Source: Pseudomonas sp. BN417 (GTDB lineage Bacteria > Pseudomonadota > Gammaproteobacteria > Pseudomonadales > Pseudomonadaceae). Taken from it: a stretch of 64,000 bases of DNA. Every line of letters starts with the position of its first letter. Position 1 is the first letter of the stretch. Position numbers and translations under genes: made by a program. The stretch spans positions 1 through 64,000 of the forward strand of contig NZ_SSOJ01000080.1 in NCBI RefSeq assembly GCF_029871205.1. The letters run 5' to 3'. The notes beneath the pieces are model-generated. The model did no database searches and was not told where the DNA came from. It saw only the letters and a program-made list of their open reading frames with translations. Positions 44,886 through 54,748 of this stretch are shown here, one piece after another.

Positions 44886-46808
44886 ATGAGCATTTTCAGC
44901 CACTTCCAACAACGCTTCGAAGCGACGCGCCAGGAGGAATATACCCTCCAGGAGTATCTCGACCTGTGCAAGCAGGACCGTAGTGCCTATGCCAGCGCAG
45001 CGGAACGCATGCTCATGGCTATCGGCGATCCGGAACTGTTGGATACTTCGCTCGACCCCCGGCTGTCGCGGATCTTCTCGAACAAGGTGATTCGCCGCTA
45101 CCCGGCCTTCGCGGACTTCCATGGCATGGAAGAATGCATCGACCAGATAGTCGCCTTCTTCCGCCATGCCGCCCAGGGCCTGGAAGAGAAGAAACAGATC
45201 CTCTACCTGCTGGGCCCGGTGGGCGGCGGCAAATCGTCCCTGGCGGAGAAGCTCAAGCAGCTCATGGAGCGCGTGCCCTTCTATGTCATCAAGGGTTCGC
45301 CGGTGTTCGAGTCGCCCCTGGGGCTGTTCAACGCCGATGAGGACGGTGCCATCCTCGAAGAGGAGTACGGCATCCCGCGGCGCTACCTGCGTACGGTGAT
45401 CTCGCCCTGGGCGACCAAGCGCCTGAACGAGTTCGGTGGCGACATCAGCAAGTTCCGCGTGGTCAAGCTCTACCCCTCGATCCTCAACCAGGTCGCCATC
45501 GCCAAGACCGAGCCGGGCGACGAGAACAACCAGGACATCTCGTCCCTGGTGGGCAAGGTGGATATCCGCAAGCTCGAGGAATTCCCGCAGAACGACGCCG
45601 ATGCCTACAGCTACTCGGGCGCGCTGTGCCGGGCCAACCAGGGCCTGATGGAGTTCGTCGAGATGTTCAAGGCGCCGATCAAGGTGCTGCACCCGCTGCT
45701 GACCGCCACCCAGGAAGGCAACTACAACAGCACCGAGGGTCTGGGCGGATTGCCGTTCAGCGGCATCATCCTGGCCCACTCCAACGAATCGGAATGGCAC
45801 AGCTTCCGTAACAACAAGAACAACGAAGCCTTCATCGACCGTATCTACATCGTAAAGGTCCCCTACTGCCTGCGGGTCGCCGACGAGATCAAGATCTACG
45901 ACAAGCTGCTGGTCGGCAGCTCGTTGGCCCACGCCCACTGCGCGCCGGACACCCTGCGCATGCTGGCGCAGTTCTCCGCGCTGTCCCGCCTGAAGGAGCC
46001 GGAGAACTCGAACATCTACTCGAAGATGCGCGTCTACGACGGCGAGAACCTCAAGGACACCGATCCCAAGGCCAAGTCGATCCAGGAATACCGCGATTCC
46101 GCAGGCGTGGACGAAGGCATGAACGGCCTGTCGACCCGCTTCGCCTTCAAGATCCTCTCCAAGGTGTTCAACTTCGACCCCCATGAAGTGGCGGCCAACC
46201 CGGTGCACCTGCTCTATGTGCTGGAGCAGCAGATCGAGCAGGAACAGTTCCCGGCCGAAACCCGCGAACGCTACCTGCGCTACATCAAGGAATACCTGGC
46301 GCCACGCTACATCGAGTTCATCGGCAAGGAGATCCAGACCGCCTACCTCGAATCCTACAGCGAGTATGGCCAGAACATCTTCGACCGCTACGTGCTCTAT
46401 GCCGACTTCTGGATCCAGGACCAGGAGTATCGCGACCCGGAAACCGGCGAGATCCTCAACCGCGTGGCGTTGAACGAGGAGCTCGAGAAGATCGAGAAGC
46501 CGGCCGGCATCAGCAACCCGAAGGACTTCCGCAACGAGATCGTCAACTTCGTACTGCGTGCCCGGGCCAACAACAACGGCAAGAACCCCAGCTGGCTCAG
46601 CTACGAGAAGCTGCGGGTGGTGATCGAGAAGAAAATGTTCTCCAACACCGAAGACCTGTTGCCGGTCATCAGTTTCAATGCCAAGGGCAGCAAGGAGGAG
46701 CAGCAGAAACACAACGACTTCGTCAAACGCATGGTCGAGCGCGGCTATACGGAGAAACAGGTACGCCTGCTGTCCGAATGGTACCTGCGGGTACGCAAGT
46801 CGCAGTAA
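44886..46808 (+). CDS. prkA: PrkA family serine protein kinase / AAA+ ATPase (YeaG)
   Basis: Stress and stationary-phase protein of 640 residues, the family's usual length. An N-terminal AAA+ domain carries Walker A GPVGGGKS (110-117), and the C-terminal half is the PrkA domain distantly related to protein kinases; work on B. subtilis PrkA suggests protease-like activity as well. The partner YeaH-like and SpoVR-like genes follow, as in E. coli yeaG-yeaH and many proteobacteria. A GCGAGGTGAC site precedes the ATG. Confidence 0.93.
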   Translation: MSIFSHFQQRFEATRQEEYTLQEYLDLCKQDRSAYASAAERMLMAIGDPELLDTSLDPRLSRIFSNKVIRRYPAFADFHGMEECIDQIVAFFRHAAQGLEEKKQILYLLGPVGGGKSSLAEKLKQLMERVPFYVIKGSPVFESPLGLFNADEDGAILEEEYGIPRRYLRTVISPWATKRLNEFGGDISKFRVVKLYPSILNQVAIAKTEPGDENNQDISSLVGKVDIRKLEEFPQNDADAYSYSGALCRANQGLMEFVEMFKAPIKVLHPLLTATQEGNYNSTEGLGGLPFSGIILAHSNESEWHSFRNNKNNEAFIDRIYIVKVPYCLRVADEIKIYDKLLVGSSLAHAHCAPDTLRMLAQFSALSRLKEPENSNIYSKMRVYDGENLKDTDPKAKSIQEYRDSAGVDEGMNGLSTRFAFKILSKVFNFDPHEVAANPVHLLYVLEQQIEQEQFPAETRERYLRYIKEYLAPRYIEFIGKEIQTAYLESYSEYGQNIFDRYVLYADFWIQDQEYRDPETGEILNRVALNEELEKIEKPAGISNPKDFRNEIVNFVLRARANNNGKNPSWLSYEKLRVVIEKKMFSNTEDLLPVISFNAKGSKEEQQKHNDFVKRMVERGYTEKQVRLLSEWYLRVRKSQ

Positions 46809-46819
46809 AACAGTCTCAA

Positions 46820-46884
46820 GCTGCAAGCCTGGAGCAAGCCCGTCGGAGGCGCCGTCTCGCACGGCGTCTCCTGCGCCTTGCAGC
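46820..46884. repeat. GCAAGC-type inverted repeat between prkA and yeaH
   Basis: Outer arms GCTGCAAG (46820-46827) and CTTGCAGC (46877-46884) enclose a CGCCGT-CTCGC-ACGGCG hairpin (46850-46866). Its layout resembles the element between coq7 and speD. It occupies most of the 98-bp gap and may lower expression of the downstream genes or stabilise prkA mRNA. Confidence 0.55.
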
Positions 46885-46906
46885 CTGAAACTCCCCGGAG
46901 GGGTCT

Positions 46907-48178
46907 ATGAGCTACGTCATCGACAGGCGTCTGAACGGTAAGAACAAGAGCACGGTGAACCGCCAGCGGTTCCTGCGGCGTTACCGCGAGCACATCAAGA
47001 AGGCCGTGGAGGAGGCCGTGAGCCGCCGTTCCATCACCGATATGGAGCATGGCGAGCAGATCAGCATTCCCGGCCGCGATATCGACGAGCCCGTCCTGCA
47101 CCACGGCCGCGGTGGGCGGCAGACCATAGTCCACCCTGGGAACAAGGAATTCACCGCGGGCGACCGCATCCCCCGCCCCTCCGGCGGCGGTGGCGGACGT
47201 GGCGGCGGCAAGGCGAGCAACAGCGGCGAAGGCATGGACGACTTCGTCTTCCAGATCACCCAGGAAGAATTCCTCGACTTCATGTTCGAGGACCTCGAAC
47301 TGCCCAACCTGGTCAAACGCCACCTCAGTGGTGCCGACACCTTCAAGACGGTGCGCGCCGGCATCAGCAACGAAGGCAGCCCATCGCGCATCAATATCGT
47401 CCGTACCCTGCGCTCGGCCCATGCCCGGCGCATCGCCCTCTCGGGCAGCAGCCGCAGCAAGCTCAAGGAAGCCAAGGAGGAACTGGAGCGGCTCAAGCGC
47501 GAAGAGCCGGACAACTTCAGCGATATCCAGGAACTTGAAGCTGAAATTGCCAAACTTCGCGCCAGAATCGAGCGCGTTCCCTACCTCGACACCTTCGACC
47601 TCAAGTACAACCTGCTGGTCAAGCAACCCAACCCGTCGTCCAAGGCGGTGATGTTCTGCCTGATGGACGTCTCCGGCTCCATGACGCAGGCGACCAAGGA
47701 CATCGCCAAGCGCTTCTTCATCCTGCTCTACCTGTTCCTCAAGCGGAACTACGACAAGATCGAGGTCGTCTTCATCCGCCACCACACCAGCGCCCGCGAG
47801 GTGGACGAGGAAGAGTTCTTCTACTCCCGGGAAACCGGCGGCACCATCGTTTCCAGCGCGCTCAAGCTGATGCAGGAAATCATGGCCGAGCGCTATCCCA
47901 TCAATGAATGGAATATCTACGCAGCCCAGGCATCGGACGGCGACAACTGGAATGACGATTCACCCATCTGCAGGGATATCCTGATCAAGCAGATCATGCC
48001 GTTCGTGCAGTACTACACCTACGTCGAGATCACCCCGCGCGAGCACCAGGCGCTGTGGTACGAGTACGAACAGGTCTGCGAGACGTTCGACGATACCTTC
48101 GCCCAGCAACAGATCGTCTCGGCGGCGGATATCTACCCGGTGTTCCGCGAACTCTTCCAGCGCCGGCTGGTGACCTGA
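46907..48178 (+). CDS. YeaH/YhbH family protein (DUF444) with VWA-like fold
   Basis: Cytoplasmic protein of 423 residues, second gene of the prkA-yeaH-ycgB module. The N-terminal region (about 1-110) is basic, with a Gly-rich stretch (about 90-106) and a coiled-coil-like Glu/Lys segment (about 180-225). The C-terminal half has a von Willebrand factor A-like fold with the MIDAS motif DVSGS (254-258). E. coli YeaH works with the YeaG kinase under nitrogen and other stresses; the mechanism is not settled. Confidence 0.9.
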   Translation: MSYVIDRRLNGKNKSTVNRQRFLRRYREHIKKAVEEAVSRRSITDMEHGEQISIPGRDIDEPVLHHGRGGRQTIVHPGNKEFTAGDRIPRPSGGGGGRGGGKASNSGEGMDDFVFQITQEEFLDFMFEDLELPNLVKRHLSGADTFKTVRAGISNEGSPSRINIVRTLRSAHARRIALSGSSRSKLKEAKEELERLKREEPDNFSDIQELEAEIAKLRARIERVPYLDTFDLKYNLLVKQPNPSSKAVMFCLMDVSGSMTQATKDIAKRFFILLYLFLKRNYDKIEVVFIRHHTSAREVDEEEFFYSRETGGTIVSSALKLMQEIMAERYPINEWNIYAAQASDGDNWNDDSPICRDILIKQIMPFVQYYTYVEITPREHQALWYEYEQVCETFDDTFAQQQIVSAADIYPVFRELFQRRLVT

Positions 48179-48191
48179 GGGGAGGCGTGCC

Positions 48192-49757
48192 ATGACTGCC
48201 AGCAAGAAGGAACGCAAACCGATTTCCACGGGGTCCGAATGGACCTTCGACCTGATCCGCGCCTACGACCGCGAAATCAGCCGGATTGCCGAGCGCTACG
48301 CGCTGGACACCTATCCGAACCAGATCGAGGTGATCAGCGCCGAGCAGATGATGGATGCCTATGCCTCTGTCGGCATGCCCCTGGGCTACCACCACTGGTC
48401 CTACGGCAAGCACTTCCTCGCCACCGAGAAAAGCTATTCCCGCGGCCAGATGGGCCTGGCCTACGAAATCGTCATCAACTCCGACCCCTGCATCGCCTAC
48501 CTGATGGAGGAGAACACCATCACCATGCAGGCCCTGGTGATCGCCCACGCCTGCTATGGCCACAACAGCTTCTTCAAGGGCAACTACCTGTTCCGCACCT
48601 GGACCGACGCCAGCTCCATCATCGACTACCTGGTGTTCGCCAAGCAGTACATCATGCAGTGCGAGGAGCGCCACGGCATCGACGCCGTGGAAGACCTGCT
48701 GGACTCCTGCCACGCCCTGATGAACTACGGCGTCGATCGATACAAGCGGCCCTACCCGATATCCGCCGAGGAGGAACGGCGCCGGCAGAAAGACCGCGAG
48801 GAACACCTGCAGAAGCAGATCAACGACCTCTGGCGCACCATTCCCAAGGGATCCGGCAAGGGTGGCGACAAGGACAACCAGCGCTTCCCGGTGGAACCCC
48901 AGGAAAACATCCTCTACTTCCTCGAGAAGCACGCCCCGCTGCTGGAGCCCTGGCAACGTGAGGTAGTGCGCATCGTGCGCAAGATCGCCCAGTACTTCTA
49001 TCCGCAGCGCCAGACCCAGGTGATGAACGAAGGCTGGGCCACCTTCTGGCACTACACCCTGATGAACGACCTGTACGACGAAGGCCTGGTCACCGACGGC
49101 TTCATGATGGAATTCCTCCAGTCGCACACCAGCGTCATCTACCAGCCAGGCTTCGACAGCCCCTACTACAGCGGGATCAACCCTTACACCCTGGGCTTCG
49201 CCATGTACCGCGACATCCGCCGCATCTGCGAAGAGCCCACCGAGGAGGACAAGCGCTGGTTCCCCGACATCGCCGGCAGCGACTGGCTTTCCACCCTCAA
49301 GTTCGCGATGAGCAGCTTCAAGGACGAAAGCTTCATCCTGCAATTCCTCTCGCCCAAGGTGATCCGGGATCTCAAGCTGTTCAGCATCCTCGACGACGAC
49401 CAGAAGGACGAACTGCTGGTGCCGGCCATCCATGACGAGCAGGGCTACCGGCTGATCCGCGAGACACTCGCGGCCCAGTACAACCTCGGCAACCGCGAGC
49501 CCAACGTGCAGATCTGGAGCGTCGACCGGCGCGGCGACCGCTCGCTGACCCTGCGCCACCAGCAGCACGACCGCAAACCCCTGGGCGAATCCACCGAGGA
49601 AGTGCTCCGCCACTTGCACCGCCTCTGGGGCTTCGACATTCACCTGGAAACCCGCCAGGGCGAGCAGATTACCGGGAGCCACCACGTCCCCCCAAAGGGG
49701 GAACGCACTGAGGACGGGGAATACCCGCGCCTGGACCTGATCATTCCGCCCATTTGA
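48192..49757 (+). CDS. SpoVR family protein (YcgB)
   Basis: Third gene of the stress module, 521 residues, homologous to YcgB of E. coli and SpoVR of Bacillus. Conserved blocks include ACYGHNSFFKGNYLF, NEGWATFWHYT and NPYTLGF. The HEXXH-like arrangement is not complete, so I do not call it a protease. It starts 13 bp after the yeaH stop with a GGGGAGG site. Role is inferred from conserved linkage with prkA and yeaH. Confidence 0.92.
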   Translation: MTASKKERKPISTGSEWTFDLIRAYDREISRIAERYALDTYPNQIEVISAEQMMDAYASVGMPLGYHHWSYGKHFLATEKSYSRGQMGLAYEIVINSDPCIAYLMEENTITMQALVIAHACYGHNSFFKGNYLFRTWTDASSIIDYLVFAKQYIMQCEERHGIDAVEDLLDSCHALMNYGVDRYKRPYPISAEEERRRQKDREEHLQKQINDLWRTIPKGSGKGGDKDNQRFPVEPQENILYFLEKHAPLLEPWQREVVRIVRKIAQYFYPQRQTQVMNEGWATFWHYTLMNDLYDEGLVTDGFMMEFLQSHTSVIYQPGFDSPYYSGINPYTLGFAMYRDIRRICEEPTEEDKRWFPDIAGSDWLSTLKFAMSSFKDESFILQFLSPKVIRDLKLFSILDDDQKDELLVPAIHDEQGYRLIRETLAAQYNLGNREPNVQIWSVDRRGDRSLTLRHQQHDRKPLGESTEEVLRHLHRLWGFDIHLETRQGEQITGSHHVPPKGERTEDGEYPRLDLIIPPI

Positions 49758-49822
49758 TCGGTTGACCGCATGCCCGGCCGACGCCGAGCATGCGACTCAA
49801 CCACTATGGGAGCCGTCCTCAG

Positions 49823-50332
49823 ATGCGTCTGTTCTCCGTCCTGCTGCTGTGCCTGGCCCTGGCCACCTGCGCCAGCCCGATCCCGCAGATCCGCGTCCTG
49901 CAGCCGGCCCATCCCGACCTGGCGGGTCGCGGCACCTTCGAGCTGGTCTCCCCGGAACAGGCCGTGGAGGGCGAACTGCCCTACCGCGAACGCTACGCCC
50001 AACTCGCCCCGCTGATCCGTCAGGGCCTGGCAAGCCGTGGCTACCAGGCCGCCAACGAGGCCCAGCTGCGGGTCTACTACTGGCTGGCGGTGAGCGACAC
50101 GCCGCTTGAGTTCAAGGTCGACCAGGCACCGCCCAGCCCTCTCGGCCCCTACCAGGCCATCCATCGACTGCGCGATGAAACCGGCACCTTGCGACTGCGC
50201 CTGACCGACCCGGCCGGCCAGGTGCTCTGGGAGGGCCTGGCCATCACCGGCCTCAGCCCTTCGCGCGACAGCGCCGAGCTGCTGGCGAGCGCCGTGCGCG
50301 CACTGATCGAGCAACTCCCCGCAGCCCGCTAG
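49823..50332 (+). CDS. DUF4136 family putative lipoprotein
   Basis: Exported protein of unknown function, 169 residues. The N-terminus [18 protein letters not shown] is a lipoprotein-type signal with a plausible lipobox LATC, although Thr at -1 is unusual. The mature part fits the DUF4136 family of small outer-membrane-associated proteins. The ATG at 49823 was preferred to one 33 bp upstream because it begins the signal peptide and follows GGGAG. Confidence 0.78.
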   Translation: MRLFSVLLLCLALATCASPIPQIRVLQPAHPDLAGRGTFELVSPEQAVEGELPYRERYAQLAPLIRQGLASRGYQAANEAQLRVYYWLAVSDTPLEFKVDQAPPSPLGPYQAIHRLRDETGTLRLRLTDPAGQVLWEGLAITGLSPSRDSAELLASAVRALIEQLPAAR

Positions 50333-50364
50333 GCTGCTATCCTCCGCAGCCACGGAGGCAAGCC

Positions 50365-51597
50365 ATGCAGATATACAAAGTTGGCGGCGCAGTACGCGAC
50401 CGCCTGTTGGGACGCCCGGTTACCGAGAACGACTGGGTGGTAGTAGGTGCCACCGCCGAAGAGATGCTCGAACAGGGCTACCGCCCGGTGGGTGCCGATT
50501 TCCCGGTATTCCTCCATCCGCAGAGCGGCGAGGAGTACGCCCTGGCGCGCACCGAGCGCAAGAGCGGCCGCGGCTACGGCGGCTTCACCTTCTTCGCCAG
50601 CCCTGACGTGACCCTGGAGCAGGACCTGACCCGCCGCGACCTCACGGTCAACGCCATGGCCGAGGACGACCAGGGCAATCTGATCGACCCCTACGGCGGC
50701 CGGCAGGACCTCGAGGCCAGGCGGCTGCGCCATGTCTCCCCCGCCTTCGCCGAAGACCCCCTGCGCGTGCTGCGGGTGGCACGTTTTGCCGCGCGCTACG
50801 CGCCGCTGGGGTTCCGGGTGGCGGAGGAAACCCTGGAGCTGATGCGGCGCATCGCCGAATCCGGCGAGCTGGACGCCCTGACGCCAGAACGCAGCTGGAA
50901 GGAAATCTCCCGTGCCCTCATGGAGCCGCGCCCGGACGTGTTCATCCAGGTCCTGCGCGAATGCGGCGCCCTCGCCGCCTGGCTACCCGAACTGGACTGC
51001 CTGTTCGGCGTCCCCCAGCCGGAGAAGCACCACCCCGAGGTGGATTCCGGCGTGCACGTACTGGCCGTACTGCGCCAATGCGCGGAACACCACCAACCGC
51101 TCACCGTGCGCTGGGCCTGCCTGCTGCACGACCTGGGCAAGGGCCTGACCCCGGAAGACGAGTTGCCGCAGCATATCGCCCACGAAAAGCGCGGCCTCAA
51201 GCTGATCAAGGCGGTGAACGAGCGCTGCAAGGCTCCGCGCGACTGCCAGGAACTGGCCTTGCTGGTTGGCGAGTACCACACCCACGCCCATCGGGCCCTG
51301 GAGCTGCGCGCCTCGACGCTGCTGGAGCTGCTGCAGAGCTTCGACGTCTACCGCCGCCCCCAGCGCTTCGAGGAATTCGTCGCCGCCAGCGAGATGGACG
51401 CCCGTGGCCGTACCGGCCTGGAGCAGCGCGACTATCCCCAGGCGGCCTACCTGCTGGGCGCAGCCGCTGCCGCCCGTGCGGTCGCGGTGCAACCGCTGCT
51501 GGAAAAAGGCTTGAAAGGCGCGGAACTGGGCGAGGCGCTCAAAGGCGAACGCCTCAAGGCGCTCAAGGCCTACAAGGAAGCGGGCGGGAAGGCCTGA
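50365..51597 (+). CDS. cca: Multifunctional CCA-adding enzyme
   Basis: tRNA nucleotidyltransferase that builds or repairs the 3'-CCA end. The 410-residue product has the class II signature [10 protein letters not shown] (7-16), the catalytic DxD-type motif nearby, [10 protein letters not shown], and a C-terminal HD phosphohydrolase domain (HDLGKG) as in E. coli Cca. The ATG follows CGGAGG. Its last 28 bp overlap the convergent folK gene. Confidence 0.95.
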   Translation: MQIYKVGGAVRDRLLGRPVTENDWVVVGATAEEMLEQGYRPVGADFPVFLHPQSGEEYALARTERKSGRGYGGFTFFASPDVTLEQDLTRRDLTVNAMAEDDQGNLIDPYGGRQDLEARRLRHVSPAFAEDPLRVLRVARFAARYAPLGFRVAEETLELMRRIAESGELDALTPERSWKEISRALMEPRPDVFIQVLRECGALAAWLPELDCLFGVPQPEKHHPEVDSGVHVLAVLRQCAEHHQPLTVRWACLLHDLGKGLTPEDELPQHIAHEKRGLKLIKAVNERCKAPRDCQELALLVGEYHTHAHRALELRASTLLELLQSFDVYRRPQRFEEFVAASEMDARGRTGLEQRDYPQAAYLLGAAAAARAVAVQPLLEKGLKGAELGEALKGERLKALKAYKEAGGKA

Positions 51598-52112
51598 CGC
51601 AGGGCCGGCGGCGTCAGCTCGGCACCGCGCCAGACGAAGGACGCCGGCCAGAGCGCCTGCTGGATGCTGGACGATTGCCAGAGCTCGGCGAAAGTCTTCC
51701 CTGCGCCCGGATGCCGCGCTTCAGGCGCCAGCAGCGCCAGGGGCCAGAGCACGAAGGCATTCTTCAGCACTTCGGCGCGCGGCAGTACCAGGCCATCGAA
51801 GTTACCGACCCGGTCGCCGTAGAAGAGCACGTCGATATCCAGCGGCAGGCCCTTGCGGCCGGGCGCATAGCGGCCGTTGTCGGCCTCGATCACCTTCAAT
51901 CGGCGATCCAGTTCATGCAGCGGCAGGTCGGTGCGGGCGGAGACCACCAGGTTGAAGAAGTGCCCGCTCTTGATACCCACGGCCTGGCTCTCGAACACCG
52001 GCGAGCACTGCATGTCATGAAGGAATTCGGCCAGGGCTTCGAGCCCGGCGGTCAGGTTGCGCTCGCGCTCGATATTGCTGCCGAGGCCGAGGTAGATAGG
52101 CGTCAGCGACAT
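51570..52112 (-). CDS. folK: 2-amino-4-hydroxy-6-hydroxymethyldihydropteridine pyrophosphokinase
   Basis: Pyrophosphorylates the pterin in folate synthesis. The 180-residue protein has the HPPK signature [13 protein letters not shown] near the N-terminus and the metal-binding block [12 protein letters not shown]. Its start overlaps the folB end by 10 bp, coupling the two folate steps. The C-terminus runs 28 bp into the antisense of cca and is Trp- and Pro-rich. Confidence 0.93.
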   Translation of the reverse strand: MSLTPIYLGLGSNIERERNLTAGLEALAEFLHDMQCSPVFESQAVGIKSGHFFNLVVSARTDLPLHELDRRLKVIEADNGRYAPGRKGLPLDIDVLFYGDRVGNFDGLVLPRAEVLKNAFVLWPLALLAPEARHPGAGKTFAELWQSSSIQQALWPASFVWRGAELTPPALRQAFPPASL

Positions 52113-52456
52113 CCGCGCTCGATCTCCACACCGACACTGCTGGCCGCGGGCACGGCGCCAGGCTTGTGCAGCTTCAGGCGAACCCAGGGGATATCGAACT
52201 CGGCCATGAGCACCGCGACCAGGCGCTCGGCGAAGGTCTCCACCAGCAGAAACTGCGCCTCGGCGGCGAATGCCTGAATGCGCTGGGACACGGCCGCATA
52301 GTCGAGCGCCTTGTCGAGGTCATCGCCCTCGGCGGCGGGACGGTTATCCCAACCCAGCTGCAGGTCAAGGCGCAGGCATTGGCGAATGCTGCGCTCCCAG
52401 TCATAGGCACCGATTACGGTGTCGACTTCCAGACCCTCGATGAAAACCGTGTCCAC
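52103..52456 (-). CDS. folB: Dihydroneopterin aldolase
   Basis: Cleaves dihydroneopterin to 6-hydroxymethyl-dihydropterin and glycolaldehyde in folate synthesis. The 117-residue product fits the tunnelling-fold family, with active-site ETFAE (substrate-anchoring Glu) and [12 protein letters not shown] at the C-terminus. It is first of a folB-folK pair and divergent from plsY with a 51-bp gap. Confidence 0.94.
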   Translation of the reverse strand: MDTVFIEGLEVDTVIGAYDWERSIRQCLRLDLQLGWDNRPAAEGDDLDKALDYAAVSQRIQAFAAEAQFLLVETFAERLVAVLMAEFDIPWVRLKLHKPGAVPAASSVGVEIERGCR

Positions 52457-52507
52457 GTCAGTGCTGCCCCGCTAGAATCGGGACTTCCTCGCCCCGGAAT
52501 GGAAACC

Positions 52508-53077
52508 ATGTTTTGGCTGCTGGCGACTCTCGCCTACCTGCTCGGATCGTTGTCCTTCGCCATTCTGCTCAGCCGTCTGTTCGGCACGGGCGACCCGCGT
52601 GCCCAGGGCTCTGGCAACCCTGGTGCCACCAACATGCTGCGGGTGGCGGGAAAGAAGCTTGCGATCCTGACCCTGCTCGGCGACCTGTGCAAAGGCCTGC
52701 TGCCCGTGCTGGTCGCCCATCTTTGCGGCCTGAGCATCCAGCAGCAGGCCTGGATCGGCCTCGCCGCAGTGCTCGGGCACCTGTATCCCCTGTACTTCCG
52801 TTTCCGTGGTGGCAAGGGCGTCGCCACTGCGGCCGGCATGCTGCTCGGGCTTTACCCCCCGGCTGCCTTGCTGGCCATCTGCGCCTGGCTGCTGACCTTC
52901 TACCTGACCCGCACCAGTTCCCTCGCAGCGCTGATCGCCACGCCACTGACCCTGCCGCTCCTGGCCTGGCAACAACCCGGCGCGCTCCTGCCAATGACGG
53001 TACTCACCGGACTCATCGTCTGGCGTCATCGCGGCAATCTACGCGACCTTTTCGCCGGACGCGAACGGCATTTCTGA
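52508..53077 (+). CDS. plsY: Acyl-phosphate glycerol-3-phosphate acyltransferase PlsY
   Basis: Inner-membrane enzyme that acylates glycerol-3-phosphate from acyl-phosphate, the first step of phospholipid synthesis. The 189-residue protein has about five helices and the three family motifs: GSGNPGATN, the central KG region ([10 protein letters not shown]) and [10 protein letters not shown]. The ATG at 52508 ([10 protein letters not shown]) was chosen within a much longer frame; MET at 52499 is an alternative start three codons earlier. Confidence 0.94.
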   Translation: MFWLLATLAYLLGSLSFAILLSRLFGTGDPRAQGSGNPGATNMLRVAGKKLAILTLLGDLCKGLLPVLVAHLCGLSIQQQAWIGLAAVLGHLYPLYFRFRGGKGVATAAGMLLGLYPPAALLAICAWLLTFYLTRTSSLAALIATPLTLPLLAWQQPGALLPMTVLTGLIVWRHRGNLRDLFAGRERHF

Positions 53078-53108
53078 ATAGCTGGAGTGAAAACGGCTCA
53101 ACCGGCCG

Positions 53109-54134
53109 TCAGACGGCGGGCAACTGCTCCATCGACCAACGCGGCTGCACGGCAATCGCCGGACCGTCCTGCTGCCCTGCCAGCAAACGCTGACAACCGG
53201 CGTAGGCAATCATCGCGCCGTTATCGGTGCAGAAGCGCGGCCGCGCATAGAAAACTTCACCCTTGAACTCGCCGAGCATCTTGCCCAGCGATTGGCGCAG
53301 CGACTGGTTGGCGCTGACCCCGCCAGCGATCACCAGGCGCTTCAGGCCGGTCTGCTTGAGCGCGCGCCGGCACTTGATGGTGAGAGTCTCCACCACCGCC
53401 TGCTCGAAGGCCAGTGCGATGTCGCAACGGGTTTGCTCGCCGTCGTCCCCAGCATTGCGGCACTGCTGCCAGGTGTTGAGGGCGAAGGTCTTGAGCCCGC
53501 TGAAGCTGAAATCCAGGCCGGGACGGTCGGTCATCGGCCGCGGGAAAGTGAAGCGACCGGGCATACCGCTCTGGGCCAGGCGGGCGATCTCCGGACCGCC
53601 GGGATAGCCGAGGCCGATCAACTTGGCGGTCTTGTCGAACGCTTCACCCGCGGCGTCGTCCACCGATTCACCAAGCAGCGCATAGCGGCCGATGCCGTCC
53701 ACCCGCACCAGCTGGGTATGGCCGCCGGAAACCAGCAGGGCGACGAATGGGAACTGCGGTGGCTGTTCTTCCAGCATGGGCGCCAGCAGGTGGCCTTCCA
53801 TATGGTGCACACCGAGCGCCGGCACGCCCCAGGCAAAGGCCAGGGCCTGGGCGCAGGAGGCGCCTACCAGCAGCGCACCCACCAGGCCGGGGCCGGCGGT
53901 GTAGGCGATGCCGTCGATGTCCTCGGGTTTGCGGTCGGCCTCGACCAGCACCTGGCGCAGCAACGGCAGCATGCGCTTGACGTGGTCGCGGGAGGCCAGC
54001 TCGGGCACGACGCCGCCGTAGACCCGGTGCAGGTCGATCTGACTGAACAGCGCGTCGGCCAGAAGGCCGCGTTCGCTGTCGTATAGGGCGACGCCGGTTT
54101 CGTCGCAGGAGGTTTCCAACCCCAGCACTAGCAT
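53109..54134 (-). CDS. tsaD: tRNA N6-threonylcarbamoyladenosine transferase TsaD
   Basis: Transfers threonylcarbamoyl to A37 of ANN-decoding tRNAs with TsaB and TsaE. The 341-residue protein has the iron-binding HMEGH motif, [10 protein letters not shown] at the N-terminus and the ASKH-fold motif VAGGVSANQ-type stretch ([12 protein letters not shown]). The start at 54134 ([10 protein letters not shown]) gives the family length. It is divergent from rpsU, a conserved arrangement. Confidence 0.95.
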   Translation of the reverse strand: MLVLGLETSCDETGVALYDSERGLLADALFSQIDLHRVYGGVVPELASRDHVKRMLPLLRQVLVEADRKPEDIDGIAYTAGPGLVGALLVGASCAQALAFAWGVPALGVHHMEGHLLAPMLEEQPPQFPFVALLVSGGHTQLVRVDGIGRYALLGESVDDAAGEAFDKTAKLIGLGYPGGPEIARLAQSGMPGRFTFPRPMTDRPGLDFSFSGLKTFALNTWQQCRNAGDDGEQTRCDIALAFEQAVVETLTIKCRRALKQTGLKRLVIAGGVSANQSLRQSLGKMLGEFKGEVFYARPRFCTDNGAMIAYAGCQRLLAGQQDGPAIAVQPRWSMEQLPAV

Positions 54135-54224
54135 GGGTATGAGCCTTTCTGGCCTGGCCAATGAAGAAGGCGCGAATCATAATCGCCGCCCCTCCTGCCG
54201 ACCAGCGGTTTTCGACTGAAGGCT

Positions 54225-54253
54225 TTGCATTCCAAGGCCCGAGGCGTTAATAT
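54225..54253 (+). promoter_or_regulatory. Candidate promoter of rpsU-dnaG-rpoD
   Basis: -35 TTGCAT (54225-54230), 17-bp spacer, -10 TAATAT (54248-54253), about 88 bp before the rpsU start. Position and spacing fit the main sigma70 promoter of this operon. Found by inspection only. Confidence 0.6.
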
Positions 54254-54340
54254 CCGCAGCCCTTGAAATCCGACGCGCCACCGAGCCAGCTTTTGCCGGA
54301 ATGCGTCGACCATTCGGTAATTGATGAAGGTACGACCTGG

Positions 54341-54556
54341 ATGCCAGCCGTCAAAGTTAAAGAGAACGAACCCTTCGACGTAGCCCTGCGTCGTTTCAAG
54401 CGCTCCTGCGAGAAAGCCGGCGTACTGGCCGAAGTTCGCAGCCGTGAGTTTTACGAGAAGCCCACTGCCGAGCGCAAGCGCAAAGCCGCCGCCGCGGTCA
54501 AGCGTCATGCCAAGAAAGTGCAGCGCGAGCAGCGCCGCCGCGAGCGCCTGTACTGA
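54341..54556 (+). CDS. rpsU: 30S ribosomal protein S21
   Basis: Small basic ribosomal protein of 71 residues that helps start-site selection on 30S subunits. The sequence from [20 protein letters not shown] to the Arg-rich end matches S21 throughout. The true start is the ATG at 54341; an upstream in-frame ATG adds 26 unrelated residues. It is the first gene of the macromolecular-synthesis operon with dnaG and rpoD. Confidence 0.97.
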   Translation: MPAVKVKENEPFDVALRRFKRSCEKAGVLAEVRSREFYEKPTAERKRKAAAAVKRHAKKVQREQRRRERLY

Positions 54557-54587
54557 GTTAACAGGCTCCGCAGCACGCTCAAGCATC

Positions 54588-54605
54588 GCCCGGCTCCGGC
54601 CGGGC
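54588..54605 (+). other. GC-rich hairpin after rpsU
   Basis: Perfect 7-bp stem GCCCGGC-TCCG-GCCGGGC 32 bp after the rpsU stop, just before the main terminator. It could be a pause or RNase processing site in the rpsU-dnaG spacer. Confidence 0.4.
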
Positions 54606-54627
54606 GAGTGCATAGTGAGCGCCCAAG

Positions 54628-54664
54628 AAACTCCGCTTCGCCCCGGCGAATGCCGGAGTTTTTT
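54628..54664 (+). terminator. Internal terminator (attenuator) between rpsU and dnaG
   Basis: Stem AAACTCCG / CGGAGTTT with an inner TTCGCC / GGCGAA stem, followed by TTTTTT. It lies in the 192-bp rpsU-dnaG gap. The same operon in E. coli has a terminator at this place, which reduces dnaG expression relative to rpsU. Confidence 0.88.
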
Positions 54665-54748
54665 GCTTTACAGCGCGAGCACCCCGCCCGCTGTCGCCCT
54701 CGCCGGGCCGGGCGTATGCTTTGAACCTTCCTGCGCCCTGAGCACCCT

